64,000 bases of DNA from Undaria pinnatifida. Its lineage: Eukaryota > Sar > Phaeophyceae > Laminariales > Alariaceae. Location: assembly GCA_012845835.1 (NCBI GenBank), contig JABAKD010000023.1, positions 13,929,862-13,993,861 on the forward strand, read 5' to 3'. The first letter of the stretch is position 1. Every line of letters starts with the position of its first letter. Positions 21,807-33,136 of the stretch are shown piece by piece. A program made the translations under genes and the position numbers. The notes beneath the pieces were generated by a model. That model had not been told where the DNA came from and ran no database searches. It saw nothing but the letters and a program-made list of their open reading frames with translations.

Positions 21807-22993
21807 GCTGAGGGGAGGGTAAAAAACTCTTACGAGTTGAGCTGGAAAATAACGTGACCACAAGAAAAAAGTAGCACCAGCAGCACCAGCTTCGACACGG
21901 AATAGCGAAGAGCGCTGGAAGATAAAACATCGTGTCCACCGGTCAACTCAGGCTTACCTTCTTGTGGGATATGTTTATAGTGGCGACCTGACCGACCCTT
22001 GTGAGTGATGCGCAAGCTGGAGTTCGATTTTACAATTCTCGCGAGGAAGGAAGCATTAAACCTACACACAAAAAACAGCCACCGGGGCAAAAACGATAGG
22101 AAGGGCTTCTCCCTAGTGCTATAGAGGTGTTACCCGACGAGTACCCGTGCTAAACGGGTACCCGGTTAAATCGAAAAAAACAATACCCCGGGTACTCGCG
22201 AGTATTTACGTCTATTTTGGGCGGGTACCCGGGTACCCGTCTAACAACCGGGTACCCGGGTACCCGGCACATCATTATCATCATATTTGGCCCTTAACGT
22301 TGCAACGGATGGACTCTAAGGGTTGTTCTAAAGCGTTCGGCATAACATCCCTGTGGTACAATGGTTTTCATACAACATACCACCAAAACGACAGACTACG
22401 CGCCGCAAAAGCATCGTATGATTATATAGACTTAATTACTCAGTTCTCGACCCCCTCAGAGGTCTCGCTCGGCATATTCTTCCCCCTCTCAGCCCTTCTC
22501 AATTTAGTTGCTGGGGAAAAGAACCGTCCCGAAGTTCCTTGCCTTCCTTGCTTTCATTATAATTATTTGATTTCTTTGCTTTCTGATCTTTTTATTTTGC
22601 TTTTTCAGCAACTTCTTTTTTGTAGATAATACCCAAACACTACTTTTTTTTTCTTTTTTTTTCTCATTACATTTGAAGTTGGCCAATAGCTGGCTGAGAG
22701 GGCATTGCCGTTGACGGCTGCAAACAACTTGAATTTGAAATACAGCATAGACTTACTTACGAATATCTTTGTGCTGAATGAGCTCGGTTGGTGCTCCCCT
22801 GGCATCTCCGAGGTCGGACGGTCCAGCTTATTACTTGCGGAACGGTTCAGCTTTTCTTTGATTTCTTGCTCAATCTGGTCTATTTTTATATACAAATACA
22901 TTTCGATAGTTTTGTGGGGAATCACTTTTTTTTTCGATGACACCCAGATTCGGATTCGAACCACCGAAGAGCAAGATTATAAGCGGACAGTCT
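21807..22993. repeat. Beta sub-block identical in both copies
   Basis: About 1.19 kb in which I find no difference from 36089-37275, including two 9-T homopolymers. Flanking beta sequence differs at a few percent. It contains an open frame (22147-22629) seen identically in both copies, but it has no recognisable domain and crosses a palindrome cluster, so I do not call it a gene. A minus-strand GTAAGC donor-like site follows an open stretch at about 21950-22090. Confidence 0.75.
22125..22275. repeat. Cluster of GGGTACCCG palindromes
   Basis: Repeated GGGTACCCG(GGTACCCG) units, plus ACTCGCGAGT, form a dense set of self-complementary words. The cluster is copied at about 36410-36560. A diverged cluster of the same type lies at 44335-44440. 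Confidence 0.8.
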
Positions 22994-23345
22994 ATCTACT
23001 AGACCACAACGTCACGACAATATCTACTTTATTTTCACAAATATAGACTACAAGTAGATCGATTTTTGTATTGGGATCACTTTTTTTTTTCCAATGCCAC
23101 CCAGATTCGAACCACCGAAGACCAAGCTTATAATCGGGCAGCCTATCTACTAGATCACAGCAGCGTCACATTGATCTCTATTTTATTTTAACAAATAAAA
23201 TTGATATTCCTCGTAAATAAATACCAAGTATCGACTCTTCATGAGGATCATTTTTATTTCCGATGACACCCGGATTCGAACCAGCGAAGGGCAGGACAAT
23301 AAACGGACAGTCTGTCTACTAGACTAGACCACAATGTCGCAGCCG
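22920..23345 (-). repeat. Tandem tRNA-derived SINE-like units, cluster 1
   Basis: At least three units, about 150-175 bp apart. Read on the minus strand, each has a pol III box A (TGGTCTAGTAG) and a box B (GGTTCGAATCC or a close variant) about 43 nt apart, followed by an AT-rich spacer. TGACA/TGTCA ends recall an acceptor stem. The anticodon arm does not fold as a tRNA, so these are SINE heads or tRNA relics. Confidence 0.75.
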
Positions 23346-23499
23346 CAGTGGTATCTACCAGTACTATTTTTTATGTGCAACTACTACTGTATATTAGCGA
23401 AACATAGATGTACCACGCAGCTTGCAAAATTGAGCTTCAACCATTCAATCGGTCGTACTCACAGATGGATTTTTCAATTTTTATATAAAATACAAGGTT

Positions 23500-24515
23500 C
23501 CCCTCCGGGAAGTGCCTAAGGGAGTGGCGCAAGAACGAAACCCAAACATCCAACATCTGACTGTCTGTGGGCAAATAAGATGTACCTGGTGGTAGTAAAA
23601 ACTATGCTCTTGTCCGCAGCTCGAGAAGCGGAGTGTGGGGAGGCGCCCTCCCGGGTGCGGTTCGCTCTCTCGCCCTCGTGGTGGAGAACCGAAAATATGT
23701 GGTAACCCCATCAGTACGTACGTGTCCAGCGCCAGTATTCGTACGATACGATGGGGACTTTTTATACGGGCGACTCTTATGCAGTAAAATTTGCGTGGTA
23801 AAAATAAAAGGACGAATAGATAGGTGGATTTTCAACCGGCAAAAAAAACAAATCAGCAGTTGTTCCGTGCGCCGTCTTTCTATCGTGGTTTTGATGTTTT
23901 TTATTTTTATTTTTTAATTATTTGTTTCCTGTTGTTTCGTATGGAAATCAGCAATTTCGGAATAGGTACTGCTCGTGTCTTGTTGAGCCAGATATTGAAC
24001 TTAACGACGAACGATACACGCCAGGATGGGCAATCATCCCCCTTCACCGCCAGTTCATCGCAGAGAGTGCGCGGAATGAGCAACTGTAGGGCTTCTATTA
24101 TTGTCGCTGAGACAGAGAAGCCCTTTCTCATGGAGCATCAGCGCCTATATCCACTGCTGTTTGCTTTTTAGATGCAAGACAAAATACGCTGGATTGTTTA
24201 GATCGTCGTCCGATTCAAATACCGTCCCCTCGTCGTGGAGACTAAAGCAACTCACCTCAGCATAGCGAGGACTCGCCACGCGCACATACATGATGTATCC
24301 TACTACTGCTGCTGTGCGGTAGGGTTGCACACGTAGCGTTGTGCTGTCCTCATGTCGTCTGGTCCCTGTCATCTGTGGTGTGAGCAAAATATCCGACCCA
24401 TAACATGATTACCCCTCTGTTATGTACGTAAAAATACAGTCTATTTAGACGTAAATGAAAAGGTGGGGTGATATATAAATTATTATTTAAAAGGTTCCCA
24501 TATTACCGCCCAAAT
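23500..24515. other. Block beta, no gene recognised
   Basis: This is copied at about 37760-38770 with point differences and small indels. Short two-copy frames (for example 23633-23917) change frame between copies. Nothing recognisable is encoded. Confidence 0.45.
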
Positions 24516-24555
24516 TGACGCGATCTATGGACATGCAATCAATGGAGATGCGCAC

Positions 24556-24824
24556 TGTTAAGATACGGCCTCGAAAGGCCTGTAGGTATCCGAATTTGAG
24601 ATCATTTGGATGGGTTTCGTATGATAAGGTTGGCGGTTTATATTCGGGGAAGTTAGGAATTAGATCGGAGGCACGCGCCTCCGATCTCAGAAGCTATCCC
24701 GGGCTCTGGTGGAAACGAATAAAGCTACATCTCTACGAAGGAACGAAAGTGAGTACTCTCCGAAGACCTGCTCAATTGGCAGACCTGCAGGGGGCACTCT
24801 GTGTCCCCCACCTTTAATTTCACA
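24556..24824 (+). repeat. 5' LTR of TRIM-like element
   Basis: 269 bp. It contains a long perfect hairpin around GGAGGCACGCGCCTCC and an AATAAA-type signal near 24719. Confidence 0.9.
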
Positions 24825-24826
24825 TG

Positions 24827-24843
24827 TGGCGTCGTCGGCAGGA
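24827..24843 (+). other. Primer binding site of TRIM-like element
   Basis: TGGCGTCGTCGGCAGGA starts two bases after the LTR. It differs from the copia primer site and implies a tRNA with G at position 73; tRNA-Arg is possible but unproven. Confidence 0.7.
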
Positions 24844-24972
24844 CCCAGACGGTTAGAGGTGTGGGAGTGGGTTTTGAGGAGCCGCATCTTCGACTCATGG
24901 TCTAGTTCGTAGAACCGGAGTTTCCCCGAATCTCCCATATTTCTGCATATGCGACTCATCAGGGTGGGCTAG

Positions 24973-25241
24973 TGTTAAGATACGGCCTCGAAAGGCCTGT
25001 AGGTATCCGAATTTGAGATCATTTGGATGGGTTTCGTATGATAAGGTTGGCGGTTTATATTCGGGGAAGTTAGGAATTAGATCGGAGGCACGCGCCTCCG
25101 ATCTCAGAAGCTATCCCGGGCTCTGGTGGAAACGAATAAAGCTACATCTCTACGAAGGAACGAAAGTGAGTACTCTCCGAAGACCTGCTCAATTGGCAGA
25201 CCTGCAGGGGGCACTCTGTGTCCCCCACCTTTAATTTCACA
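24973..25241 (+). repeat. 3' LTR of TRIM-like element
   Basis: 269 bp and reads identical to the 5' LTR, so the insertion is recent. Confidence 0.9.
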
Positions 25242-25289
25242 GCACGAAGTGGCAGCACAGCGGAAATATGGGTGACAAATGCCACGCTC

Positions 25290-25725
25290 CGACCGGAGAA
25301 TCAGCTTCTACAACAGCAGCCACACGCGCATACAGTTGCAGGCTGCTGCTGCTAGGAGGCTGGACTGCTGCTGGGCGGCAGCATCTTAGCGTGGTGCTCT
25401 GTGCAAAAAGAGGGAAATAAACGTGTACCTTCTACGACGAGCAGAAAAGCCGGGTTTGCATCCAAATCTTACGTGCGTACGCGGGGATAAGGGATGCGAT
25501 AGGGGATAGGGGATGCAGAAACCCAATCCCCGGGGGGGTTGTTGCGGAAACCCGGGGTTTTGCCTTAAGTGTGCCCAAGGCCAAAAAAGTTTAAAGGCTC
25601 GCCACGCGCGACACACTGCACGGATCGCGCCCAAACCTCCGGCAACGTGAGCCCGACGGTCGAATTGAGCCCACCCCACCCGACGTTTGGGACAAAGGTG
25701 CGAGCACGAAGAGACTTGCCCGAAG
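25290..25725. repeat. Dispersed repeat, about 430 bp (copy 1 of 3)
   Basis: The block from the CAGGCTGCTGCT region to the GAGCACGAAGAGA region recurs at 29120-29555 and 38872-39285, with small indels. The first and third belong to the beta copies and the second lies between them. It ends near a CCCGAAGGGG or CCCAAGGGG word. No coding frame is kept in all three. Confidence 0.8.
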
Positions 25726-25794
25726 GGGAAAAAAACAAAAATTACAATTATACATATACATACTCCGGAGTATTATATATCGACTTTTTAAATC

Positions 25795-26365
25795 ATTTTT
25801 TCCCCCGATGACACCTGGATTCACCAACGAAAACCAGGCTTATAAGCGGACAGTCTATCTACTAGATAAACCACAAAGTCACATTGATATCTATTTTTTT
25901 TTTACAAATAAATATACGCAGCTTGCAAAGATGAGTATTGACCCGAAATTCGTCAAACTCACGGCTGACGCCCTTAAAATATTTTTATAAATTATTGATT
26001 TCTCATGAGGATCATTTTTGTTTTCGATGACACCCGGATTCGAACCAGCGAAGGCCACCAGGATTATAAGCGGACACAGTCTATGTACCAGACCACAATA
26101 TGTCACAGCAGCATTGACTGGTGTATCTACCAGTACTATTTTTTTACAAATATATACTGGTATCAATTTATTCATGAGGATAATTTCTTTTTCATATGAC
26201 CCCTGGATTCAACCAACGAAAACCAGGCTTATAAGCGGACAAATCTATCTACTAGAAGACCACAAAGTCGCATTGATATCGATAATTTTTTCTATGAGGA
26301 TCATTCTTTTCCCCCGATGACACCGGGATGCGAACCGGCGAGAAGACCTTGAGGCTTATAGTACA
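25795..26365 (-). repeat. Tandem tRNA-derived SINE-like units, cluster 2
   Basis: Four units of decreasing quality. The best (26026-26105) has a clear minus-strand box B GGTTCGAATCC and matching TGACA/TGTCA ends. The units at 25806 and 26196 have lost box B conservation (GGATTCA variants). A core with CTTGCAAAGATGAGT sits between units at 25921. Confidence 0.7.
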
Positions 26366-27405
26366 TACCGGTACTACTACACCAGGTTTGTACATACCAT
26401 CAGGTACTACGCGCTGTTGGATCACAATGCACGCTCAGCTCACATCAGTCCGGCTATATATAGCCCAGCAGCGCAGCGTAGCGCCGTGCGGAGCCGTGCG
26501 GTGCGGTGCCGTGCCCTTCGCTGCGGTGCTGTGTCGTGCTGCACTGTGTGCTTCCTTTCGAACATAGAGCAGCAGTACCGGGTATAATACGTGTTGTGTA
26601 CTACTTTTCTTCTTTTTTATTTTTCTACAACATGTATTTGATCTTTCACGGCCCCCTGTTTTTTCCCCCACGCAAATTACCCCCGTACTGCCGATCAGAA
26701 CGTAACACCGGTAACAGAAGCACACAGCACAGCTGAGCACAACAAGGCAATTTGCTGTAAGCAGCTCTTGGCATTATTAAATCGCTGTTCGCACCAAATC
26801 GTGGGCCTCTTCTTTCTGCCCCTTTTACATGTTTTTAGTTGCATTCTTCCTTGCCTTGCGCGAGCGTAGCGGGCGGCGTCAGCTGCCCGCGGAGCGGAGC
26901 CCTTGTACATATATATAGTACATATATAATATATATTATATATATATATATATGGGTTCGCGGGTTCAACGCACATGCGGCATGCGGGTCAGCCATAATA
27001 TAACAAGGGATAAGAGCAACATAAATTCGCGCCGCGCGCTGGACCCTTTACTCCGGTCTTTGATGTATTCATAATTCATACAAGGTTCCCCTCCGGCAAG
27101 TAAGTGCCTCAATGGGCTTAGTGATTGGGCTGTTGCCGCAATTGCAAGGACACATTATTTTCACTACCAGACGCGATGAACATTTTTGTTTTCAATAATA
27201 CAAAAAAAACTCGCCCGAAAAAATAATGAATTCACGTTTCACCCGCACAAAAAAGTACTTCTTGGGTGTACTCAATAGCAGCAGTGCTTTAAGCGCTTCT
27301 TGGGTATACTCGACGTAGACGTGCCCACGTCCGATCTGTTCTTGAGAAAATACAGAAAGCACCACCACTTTTGATAACACACACAAAACTTTTACACCGT
27401 ATGAT
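26366..27405. other. Block beta with (AT)n tract; no gene
   Basis: This holds a GTGCGG-rich stretch (26470-26560) and an (AT)n microsatellite (about 26908-26953). In the other beta copy a 2.5-kb element occupies the microsatellite position. I see no gene. Confidence 0.5.
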
Positions 27406-28020
27406 ATTATATAAATTTAAATACACTCCAGCTGTGAGATCGAATATTTTGTCGAAACTCATCTTTGCAAGCTGTGTGTGATACTCCGATCGCGCGTATT
27501 ACGGGTTGTGTGTCCTCATTAAGGATATAGGTCGGCGACTCCCCTTACAACTACAGCGTAGCTACCAGGGTCAACAGGGTGATGTTAGGCAGTCTGTGCG
27601 CGGAAACTATAAAACCCGTTTCTGAGGGGACAAAATCTGACAGCTGTGGAAGGAAATGCATCAGTTTATCAAGTGAATCCTGTAGGTCGAATATCCGGTG
27701 AGGGGAGGGCGGAGTTTGTAAGGACGTGGGGGCCTGATTTTGATCAAAAGGGGGGCGGGAGGGGGAGAGGGGGGGAAGGGGACGGGTGGGGCAGGTCTGT
27801 TTGTGCGTGGAAACTATAAATATTTCTTGTGGGGAGGGGAGGAATGTGGCGGGGGGGGGCCGGGGGCGGGGGGGGGAGGGCTTTAGGTCGCATAGATGTA
27901 GGGGTTGGCTATACGCGGGGTGCTAGGTCTAGGCGATGGTGCGGGTAGTGGGTGAAGGAGGGGGCGTTGGGGACGGGGGTGGGTGGGAATTGCAGCAGCG
28001 GCATGGACGGCTCTGAAACG
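27406..28020. mobile_element. G-rich dispersed element, short copy, with target duplication
   Basis: A 615-bp insertion flanked by ATGAT (27401-27405 and 28021-28025). The empty site is at 43377-43381. It starts with the conserved end ATACACTCCAGCTGTGAGAT, contains the CTCATCTTTGCAAG core and GTGCGCGGAAACTATAAA motifs, and is rich in G runs. It is related to the long copies at 29963-31735 and 40477-42976. It has no coding capacity, and its class is unknown. Confidence 0.8.
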
Positions 28021-28211
28021 ATGATATGTATGATTTCGCGAAGAGCGTCACATTTCGAACTCCAGCTTATTTGGGACCGCCAGGAAGCGAGAAGGGGCAC
28101 GTGTGGCGTGAGATGCGGCACGTATTCAGAACGAGGGGGCAAGAGGACAATAACACGTCACCTATGCTATGACAAAAAAAAGCAACTCGCCGCCGTAAAG
28201 AGAGGATACAG

Positions 28212-28546
28212 CACGCGCACGCACATGGTCCTACCTGGGTAGCGTTTTGCTCCCTGCACGTTGTCTGCTGTCTGCCATCTGCGATCTTCGCAAAGAAACA
28301 AAAACAAATACTCGTTAAAGAACTGCTTCTGTGGACGTAAATGTATAAGGATGGGTTGGTATCTAAATTGGTACTATTACACAGGTCCCTATATGTTTCT
28401 GCATCGATGGACACGCGCACCCAGAGCGGCATCAAAGTAGAAACGTGCGGTATGGTGGGGTGACAAAATATGACAGGCTCCGACACAAGCAACTCGCCGC
28501 CGCATAGCGAGGACACGCCAAGCGCACATAAATGGCGTCATGTCGT
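28212..28546. other. Region between the beta copies; nothing recognised
   Basis: Beta homology stops near 28211. This stretch shares TTGTCTGCTGTCTG-type words with the tandem repeat that follows. No gene is seen. Confidence 0.45.
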
Positions 28547-29137
28547 TGTGCTCTCCACATGTTGTCTGCTGTCTGTCATCTGCGATCTTACATAGTGTTG
28601 CCTACCGCTGCTGCTGGGGGGTAGAGTTTGTAGCGTTGTGCTCTCTTGGTATGGTACGGTATCATATAAGAAGAACACCAACATGAACATAAATACAAGG
28701 ACCGTTCAAGTACTAAAAGGATATTCAAACGATCCTTACACGTTACGCCGGCATGTCACTTCACAGAAGCAGCAGAAGCAGCAGTAGCAGCAGCGAGAGG
28801 TAGTGGCGTAAAGGCGGGTAGAGCATCGCACGCTAGCCTTGTGCTCTCCGCATGTTGTCTGCTGTCCGTCATCTGCGATCTTACATAAATGGTGTTGCCT
28901 ACCGCTGCTGCTGTGCGGCAGAGTTATAGCGTTGTGCTCTCTTGGTATGGTACGGTATCATATATTATATAAGAAACACACCAACATGAAGATAAATGTA
29001 AGGACTGTTTGAGTACTACTAATGTGATACTCAAACGATCCTTACACTTTACGCCGGCATGTCACTTCACAGAAGCAGCAGAAGCAGCAGCAGCGAGGTA
29101 GTGGCGTATAGGCGGGTAGAGCATCGCAGGCTCCGAT
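28547..29137. repeat. Tandem duplication, two units of about 295 bp
   Basis: Units at about 28547-28842 and 28843-29137 share GTGCTCTC, TGTTGTCTGCTGT, ATCTGCGATCTTACAT, the GGTATGGTACGGTATCATAT word and a CAG-rich end. They are non-coding. Confidence 0.8.
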
Positions 29138-29555
29138 CAAAGTAAGCACCTACAACAACCGCAGCCGCACGCGCATAGAGTTGCAGGCTGCTGCTGCTAG
29201 GGGGCTGGACTGCTGCTGGTAGGCAGGATCGTAGCGTGGTGCTCTGTGCAAAATTGGGAAAATGTGCGAGTACCCTCTACGAGCAGAAAATCCCGGTTTG
29301 CATTCAAATCTTACGTGCGTATATATATGGGGATAGAGAATGCAGAAACCCAAACCCCGGGGATGTTGCGGAAACCCGGGGACTTGCCTTAAGTGTGCCC
29401 AAGGCCAAAAAAGTTTAAAAGGCTTGCCACGCGCGACACACTGCGCGGATCGCGCTCAAACCTCCGGCAACGTGAGCCCGACGGTCGAATTGTGCCCACC
29501 CCACCAGACGTTTCGGACAAAGGTGCGAGCACGAAGAGATGTGACCCAAGGGGAA
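29120..29555. repeat. Dispersed repeat, about 430 bp (copy 2 of 3)
   Basis: This matches 25290-25725 and 38872-39285. It is outside the beta blocks, which shows that the repeat also moves or duplicates on its own. Confidence 0.8.
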
Positions 29556-29962
29556 AAAAAAATCACAAATATACATATACATATTATTATGTCATATATA
29601 TCATACATATGTACCGGGTACGGCTACATACTGTACACAGCCGTGATTCGAGTACAAATAACCATATTCTACGATGATGCGGATGCATGGACCCATCAAG
29701 AACTTGAAAACATATGCCACAATATTTCCAAGTAGTTTCTCCCCCAAAACGGGGGACCAATTCTGAACAACATATCCCACACTATTTCAAAGTAGTTTGT
29801 CCCCAAAAACGGGGGATCAGTTTTTAGGGAGGAACGAAAATTCTAGGCAAAAATACGGAAACGATAAGATTCCCAGTGACAAAACCTCAGAATGTCTACG
29901 GCTTATTCATATTAATAGTAGGTTGTCACATCGTTTGTACCAGGTACCAGGTCCCAGGTATA
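29556..29962. other. AT-rich spacer; nothing recognised
   Basis: Contains a short local duplication (AACATATxCCACAxTATTTC around 29708 and 29769). No open frame is supported. Confidence 0.45.
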
Positions 29963-31227
29963 TATACCAAGTATGACTAACGAGGTAACGTAATTGAGCA
30001 CATGTGTACCAAGCGTTCCTTTAAAACTGACGATTCGCATCCCCCCCTCTAATGCTCAATGGCGGAGACAGTACATGGCCACATACATCACCTCGCATGC
30101 TGTATTTGGCAATACGTGTCTCTTTCGTATAATTAGCGATGTCAGAAAATAATGGTAACTGTATGATGATGGTGACAAACAGTGCATGACCCCATCACCT
30201 CGCCTGTTGTATTTCACAATACGTATCTCTTTCTTATAATTAGCGATGTCAGAAAATAATGGTAACTACAAATATTCTATAAAATATTCTAGCTTTCGAT
30301 CCATGTATCATACAACAACAAATTGTGAAGATTTAACACGTTATTTACTACACTTAAACACTGGGTTGCATGCTGCATCTAACATCAAACCTTCTAGAAT
30401 AGTAAATATTACAAGCCAGATTATATAAAGGGATGTCTTATTGCTTCAATCGTCAGGTTTATCCCCTTTGAGGATTTATAGTTTCCGCGCACATATTGAA
30501 ATGTCCCCCCCCCCGCCCCCCCCCCCCCCCCCCCCCTCCCCTCCCCCTCCACTGACTCCTCTTGTTCATAAAAACCCCCAACCCTCCCCCCCCCTCCAAC
30601 GCCCCCTCTTTTCCAATCACCTGCACGATCGCCTAGAGTTAGCACCACGCGTATAACAAGCTGCTACATATCTTTGATCTCACAGCCGAAGTGTATTTGA
30701 ATATTATTTGTGACCTAAACCTCCTAAAAAATCTCCCCCCCCCCCCCCCCCCCCCCCCCTAGCGCTCCCTTACTCAAACGCCCCACCAAATATCGAAATC
30801 CGCCACATTAATAAACACTTCACGCACAGGATATCACCTCATTATCTTTCGAGAGCCATACATGCCGCTGTGTCCCCCCCCCCCCCCCCGCCTCGAACGC
30901 CCCCTTCTTCCCCATCACCCGCACCATCGCCTAGACCTAGCACCACACGTATAACAACCCCCTCACCTAAAGCCCTTCCTCCCCCCCCCCTACCCCCCCC
31001 CCCCCCCCCCCGCCCCCCCCCGCCCCCACCCCCCACCTCCCCCCCAACCCATCCCAACCCCACCCCCTCGAACACTCCACCCTCTCTTTACTCACTGATT
31101 GTACGACTTACCCCAGGATATACATGATAAACTGATGTATTATTTCCAAAACCGTCACATTTATCCCCTCAAAATAATGCATAGTTTCTAGGCACATATT
31201 GAGCTGCCCCCCCCCCCCCCCCGCCCC

Positions 31228-31261
<34 letters not shown>

Positions 31262-31735
31262 CCCCCAATTATATACTGGTGCCAAAACCGTCAGATTTAG
31301 CCCCTCGAAAGGATTTATAGCTTACATGCACAAATTGCCCCCTTTCCCCCCCCCCCCCCCCCTCCAAACCCGCTCGCTTTTGATCAAAACCAGGCCCCCA
31401 CGTCCTTCAAAACTCCGCCCCACCCCCCTAATCGGTTATTCGACTTACAAGATTCAATTGATAAAAGGATACATTTCCCTTCACAGCGGTCAGATTTTGT
31501 CCCCCTCAGAAACGGGTTTTATAGTTTCCGCGCACAGACTGACTAACATCACCCTGTTGATCCCGGTACAAGCTACACCGTAGTTTCAAGGGGAGTCGCC
31601 GACCTATATCCTTAATGAGGACACACAACTCGTAATGCGCGCGATCGGAGTATCACACACAGCTTGCAAAGATGAGTTTCGACGAAATCTTCGATCTCAC
31701 AGCTGGAGTGTATTTTCATTTTATAATATATATAA
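29963..31735. mobile_element. C-rich modular element, inverted copy of 40484-42245
   Basis: This is the reverse complement of most of the 40477-42976 insertion, about 8.7 kb away. It alternates pure C runs (up to several tens of bases) with at least four copies of a module of the form GTCAGATTTATCCCCTC, then TTTATAGTTTCCGCGCACA. It ends with the core CTTGCAAAGATGAGT and TCTCACAGCTGGAGTGTAT, then AT-rich sequence. The proline-rich frames across it are artefacts of the C runs. Confidence 0.8.
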
Positions 31736-31835
31736 CATTAGTATTCGGTAACCTCATACTCGTACCTGGTATGTAACCTGAAGAAGACATTAAAAACATT
31801 AAAACAGACACAATCTCAGTGGTAACCACAAAACG

Positions 31836-31930
31836 AGTGCGACTGCTGCTGCTGTAACCTGCTGTCGCCTAAATCATGCAAATAACAGAGAGAACATTCG
31901 GTGGTAAAAAACAAAACAAGAGGAAATGCA
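31836..31930. repeat. Single copy of the degenerate ~100-bp repeat
   Basis: The GCGACTGCTGCTGCTGTAACC...CAGAGAGAACATT-type unit also found in the array at 43570-44110. It sits directly before the start of beta copy 2, as the array sits directly after its end. Confidence 0.6.
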
Positions 31931-33136
31931 ACTGACAATCGGTCGACATGAAACACAACACGATTCCACTCTTGTTTGCAGCCCTCCTCTTTGACATGAA
32001 ATCATCATGCTTTGATTAACAGCAGGAAGTGCTCCCTTCATTTAGGGTCGAACCTATCAGAAACGAAAAAGGCGTCAAGGTAACTAGTTCAAACGAGACA
32101 AGTTGTTCATTTCTCCAGGCTTTATCTCAAACAAGTAGTAAGGGGTATTAATGTAATTCAAACGTGGTGAAAATCAACTAGTTCTCACGTTAAGCTTTGT
32201 ACCTTGAGATATATTTATTTTTATTGGTGCAAACCTAATTGATGGGGGTGCTTCCTGCCATCAATTTACAAAATCAACACCATGAAACAACAAGGCTGTA
32301 TGTAAGTGACAGTGGAATCGCGGAGATATTGAATCAGACCGATTGTGTTGACCTTGGAATGAAACCGTGAAGGCAACAGCTTTGCGTTATTTTCGTTCCG
32401 TCTATAAAAGGATCGCCGCAGAAAGCAACAAGTTCCCCGAGATACCCATACACCCCTCTACACGCATGCCGATATGTTGCACGCAGTTTAGACATACTGA
32501 CCACGGCCATGAAAACACACCTGGTGCAAGTCAGCATTGGGGCAAAGGTTCCCGCGCAATGCCGAACGCACAGATGGAAACGGTACTGCTGCTCGGCGCA
32601 CAACTACAACTATCTTACATAACCCGACACGCCAACCTTTCCAGCGCAGCGCATGGCAAACTTTATCTGTTCACGGCAAAAGGCATATGGTAATGACGAC
32701 TGGGATCTATCTCAGAGTCGGGCGGGGGTGACAACGACCGATGTCGATAAGGCAAAGGCTGTAAACACGATCGAACACGCACGGCAGTAGCACGTTGGTG
32801 CATTTACCAGAATAAAGTCAGATCGCGATGCTGAAGGTACTCAAGGTAATGATTACGACGCCCTCTACGATACGGGTGCAACGCATCTTTCTCAGGCTCC
32901 TCCTTGGCGGAGGTCGGTACGTACCTAGCCCAAAATCCCCATTACGACAAAATGAACACGTCCAACACGACGGACGGTCAAATTGCCATACCAGAGCCTA
33001 CATCGTGAGCTATACCAATACTGATATTGTCAACATTCCGCGAGATCGGGTACTATCTCCGTTGTGTACTACCTCCGTTGAGGAGCCTGGACAGTCCCAG
33101 TTTTATTGGGGCCGAAACGTGCAGCACGCGTCTTAC

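Larger units (their letters stand above)
24556..25241 (+). mobile_element. TRIM-like miniature LTR retrotransposon
   Basis: Two identical 269-bp LTRs (24556-24824 and 24973-25241, TG...CA ends) enclose only 148 bp. A 17-nt primer site TGGCGTCGTCGGCAGGA begins at 24827. It is complementary to a plausible tRNA 3' end: CCA, discriminator G, 7-bp acceptor strand, then a T-stem starting with C. A purine-rich AGGGTGGG lies before the 3' LTR. A 4-bp duplication GCAC (24552-24555 and 25242-25245) flanks it, and the uninterrupted site is at 38803-38806 in the other beta copy. It encodes no protein, so it depends on proteins from another element. Confidence 0.92.
4874..28211. repeat. Segmental duplication beta, copy 1 (interrupted by insertions)
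   Basis: After removal of four mobile-element insertions, this block aligns in the same orientation with about 31935-43569. Colinear segments here are about 4874-7163, 12076-14032, 21807-24555 and 25242-28211. Similarity is high but uneven: substitutions are scattered before 14032, and none was seen at 21807-22993. Gaps also occur, for example around 6960-7010 versus 33990. The duplication predates the insertions in this copy, because the other copy has intact empty sites. Confidence 0.9.

Noticed and set aside
22147-22629. 160-aa frame identical in both beta copies
   Set aside because: The whole 1.19-kb segment is identical, so identity is not evidence of selection. The frame crosses a palindrome cluster and has no domain.
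26026-26105. Functional tRNA genes in the SINE-like arrays
   Set aside because: Box A and box B are good, but the anticodon and T arms do not form a proper cloverleaf, and the units repeat in tandem with decay.
30842-31127. Proline-rich and glycine-rich frames in the C/G-run elements
   Set aside because: They exist only because homopolymer runs have no stops. They are not conserved between copies (41164-41367, 41487-41801).
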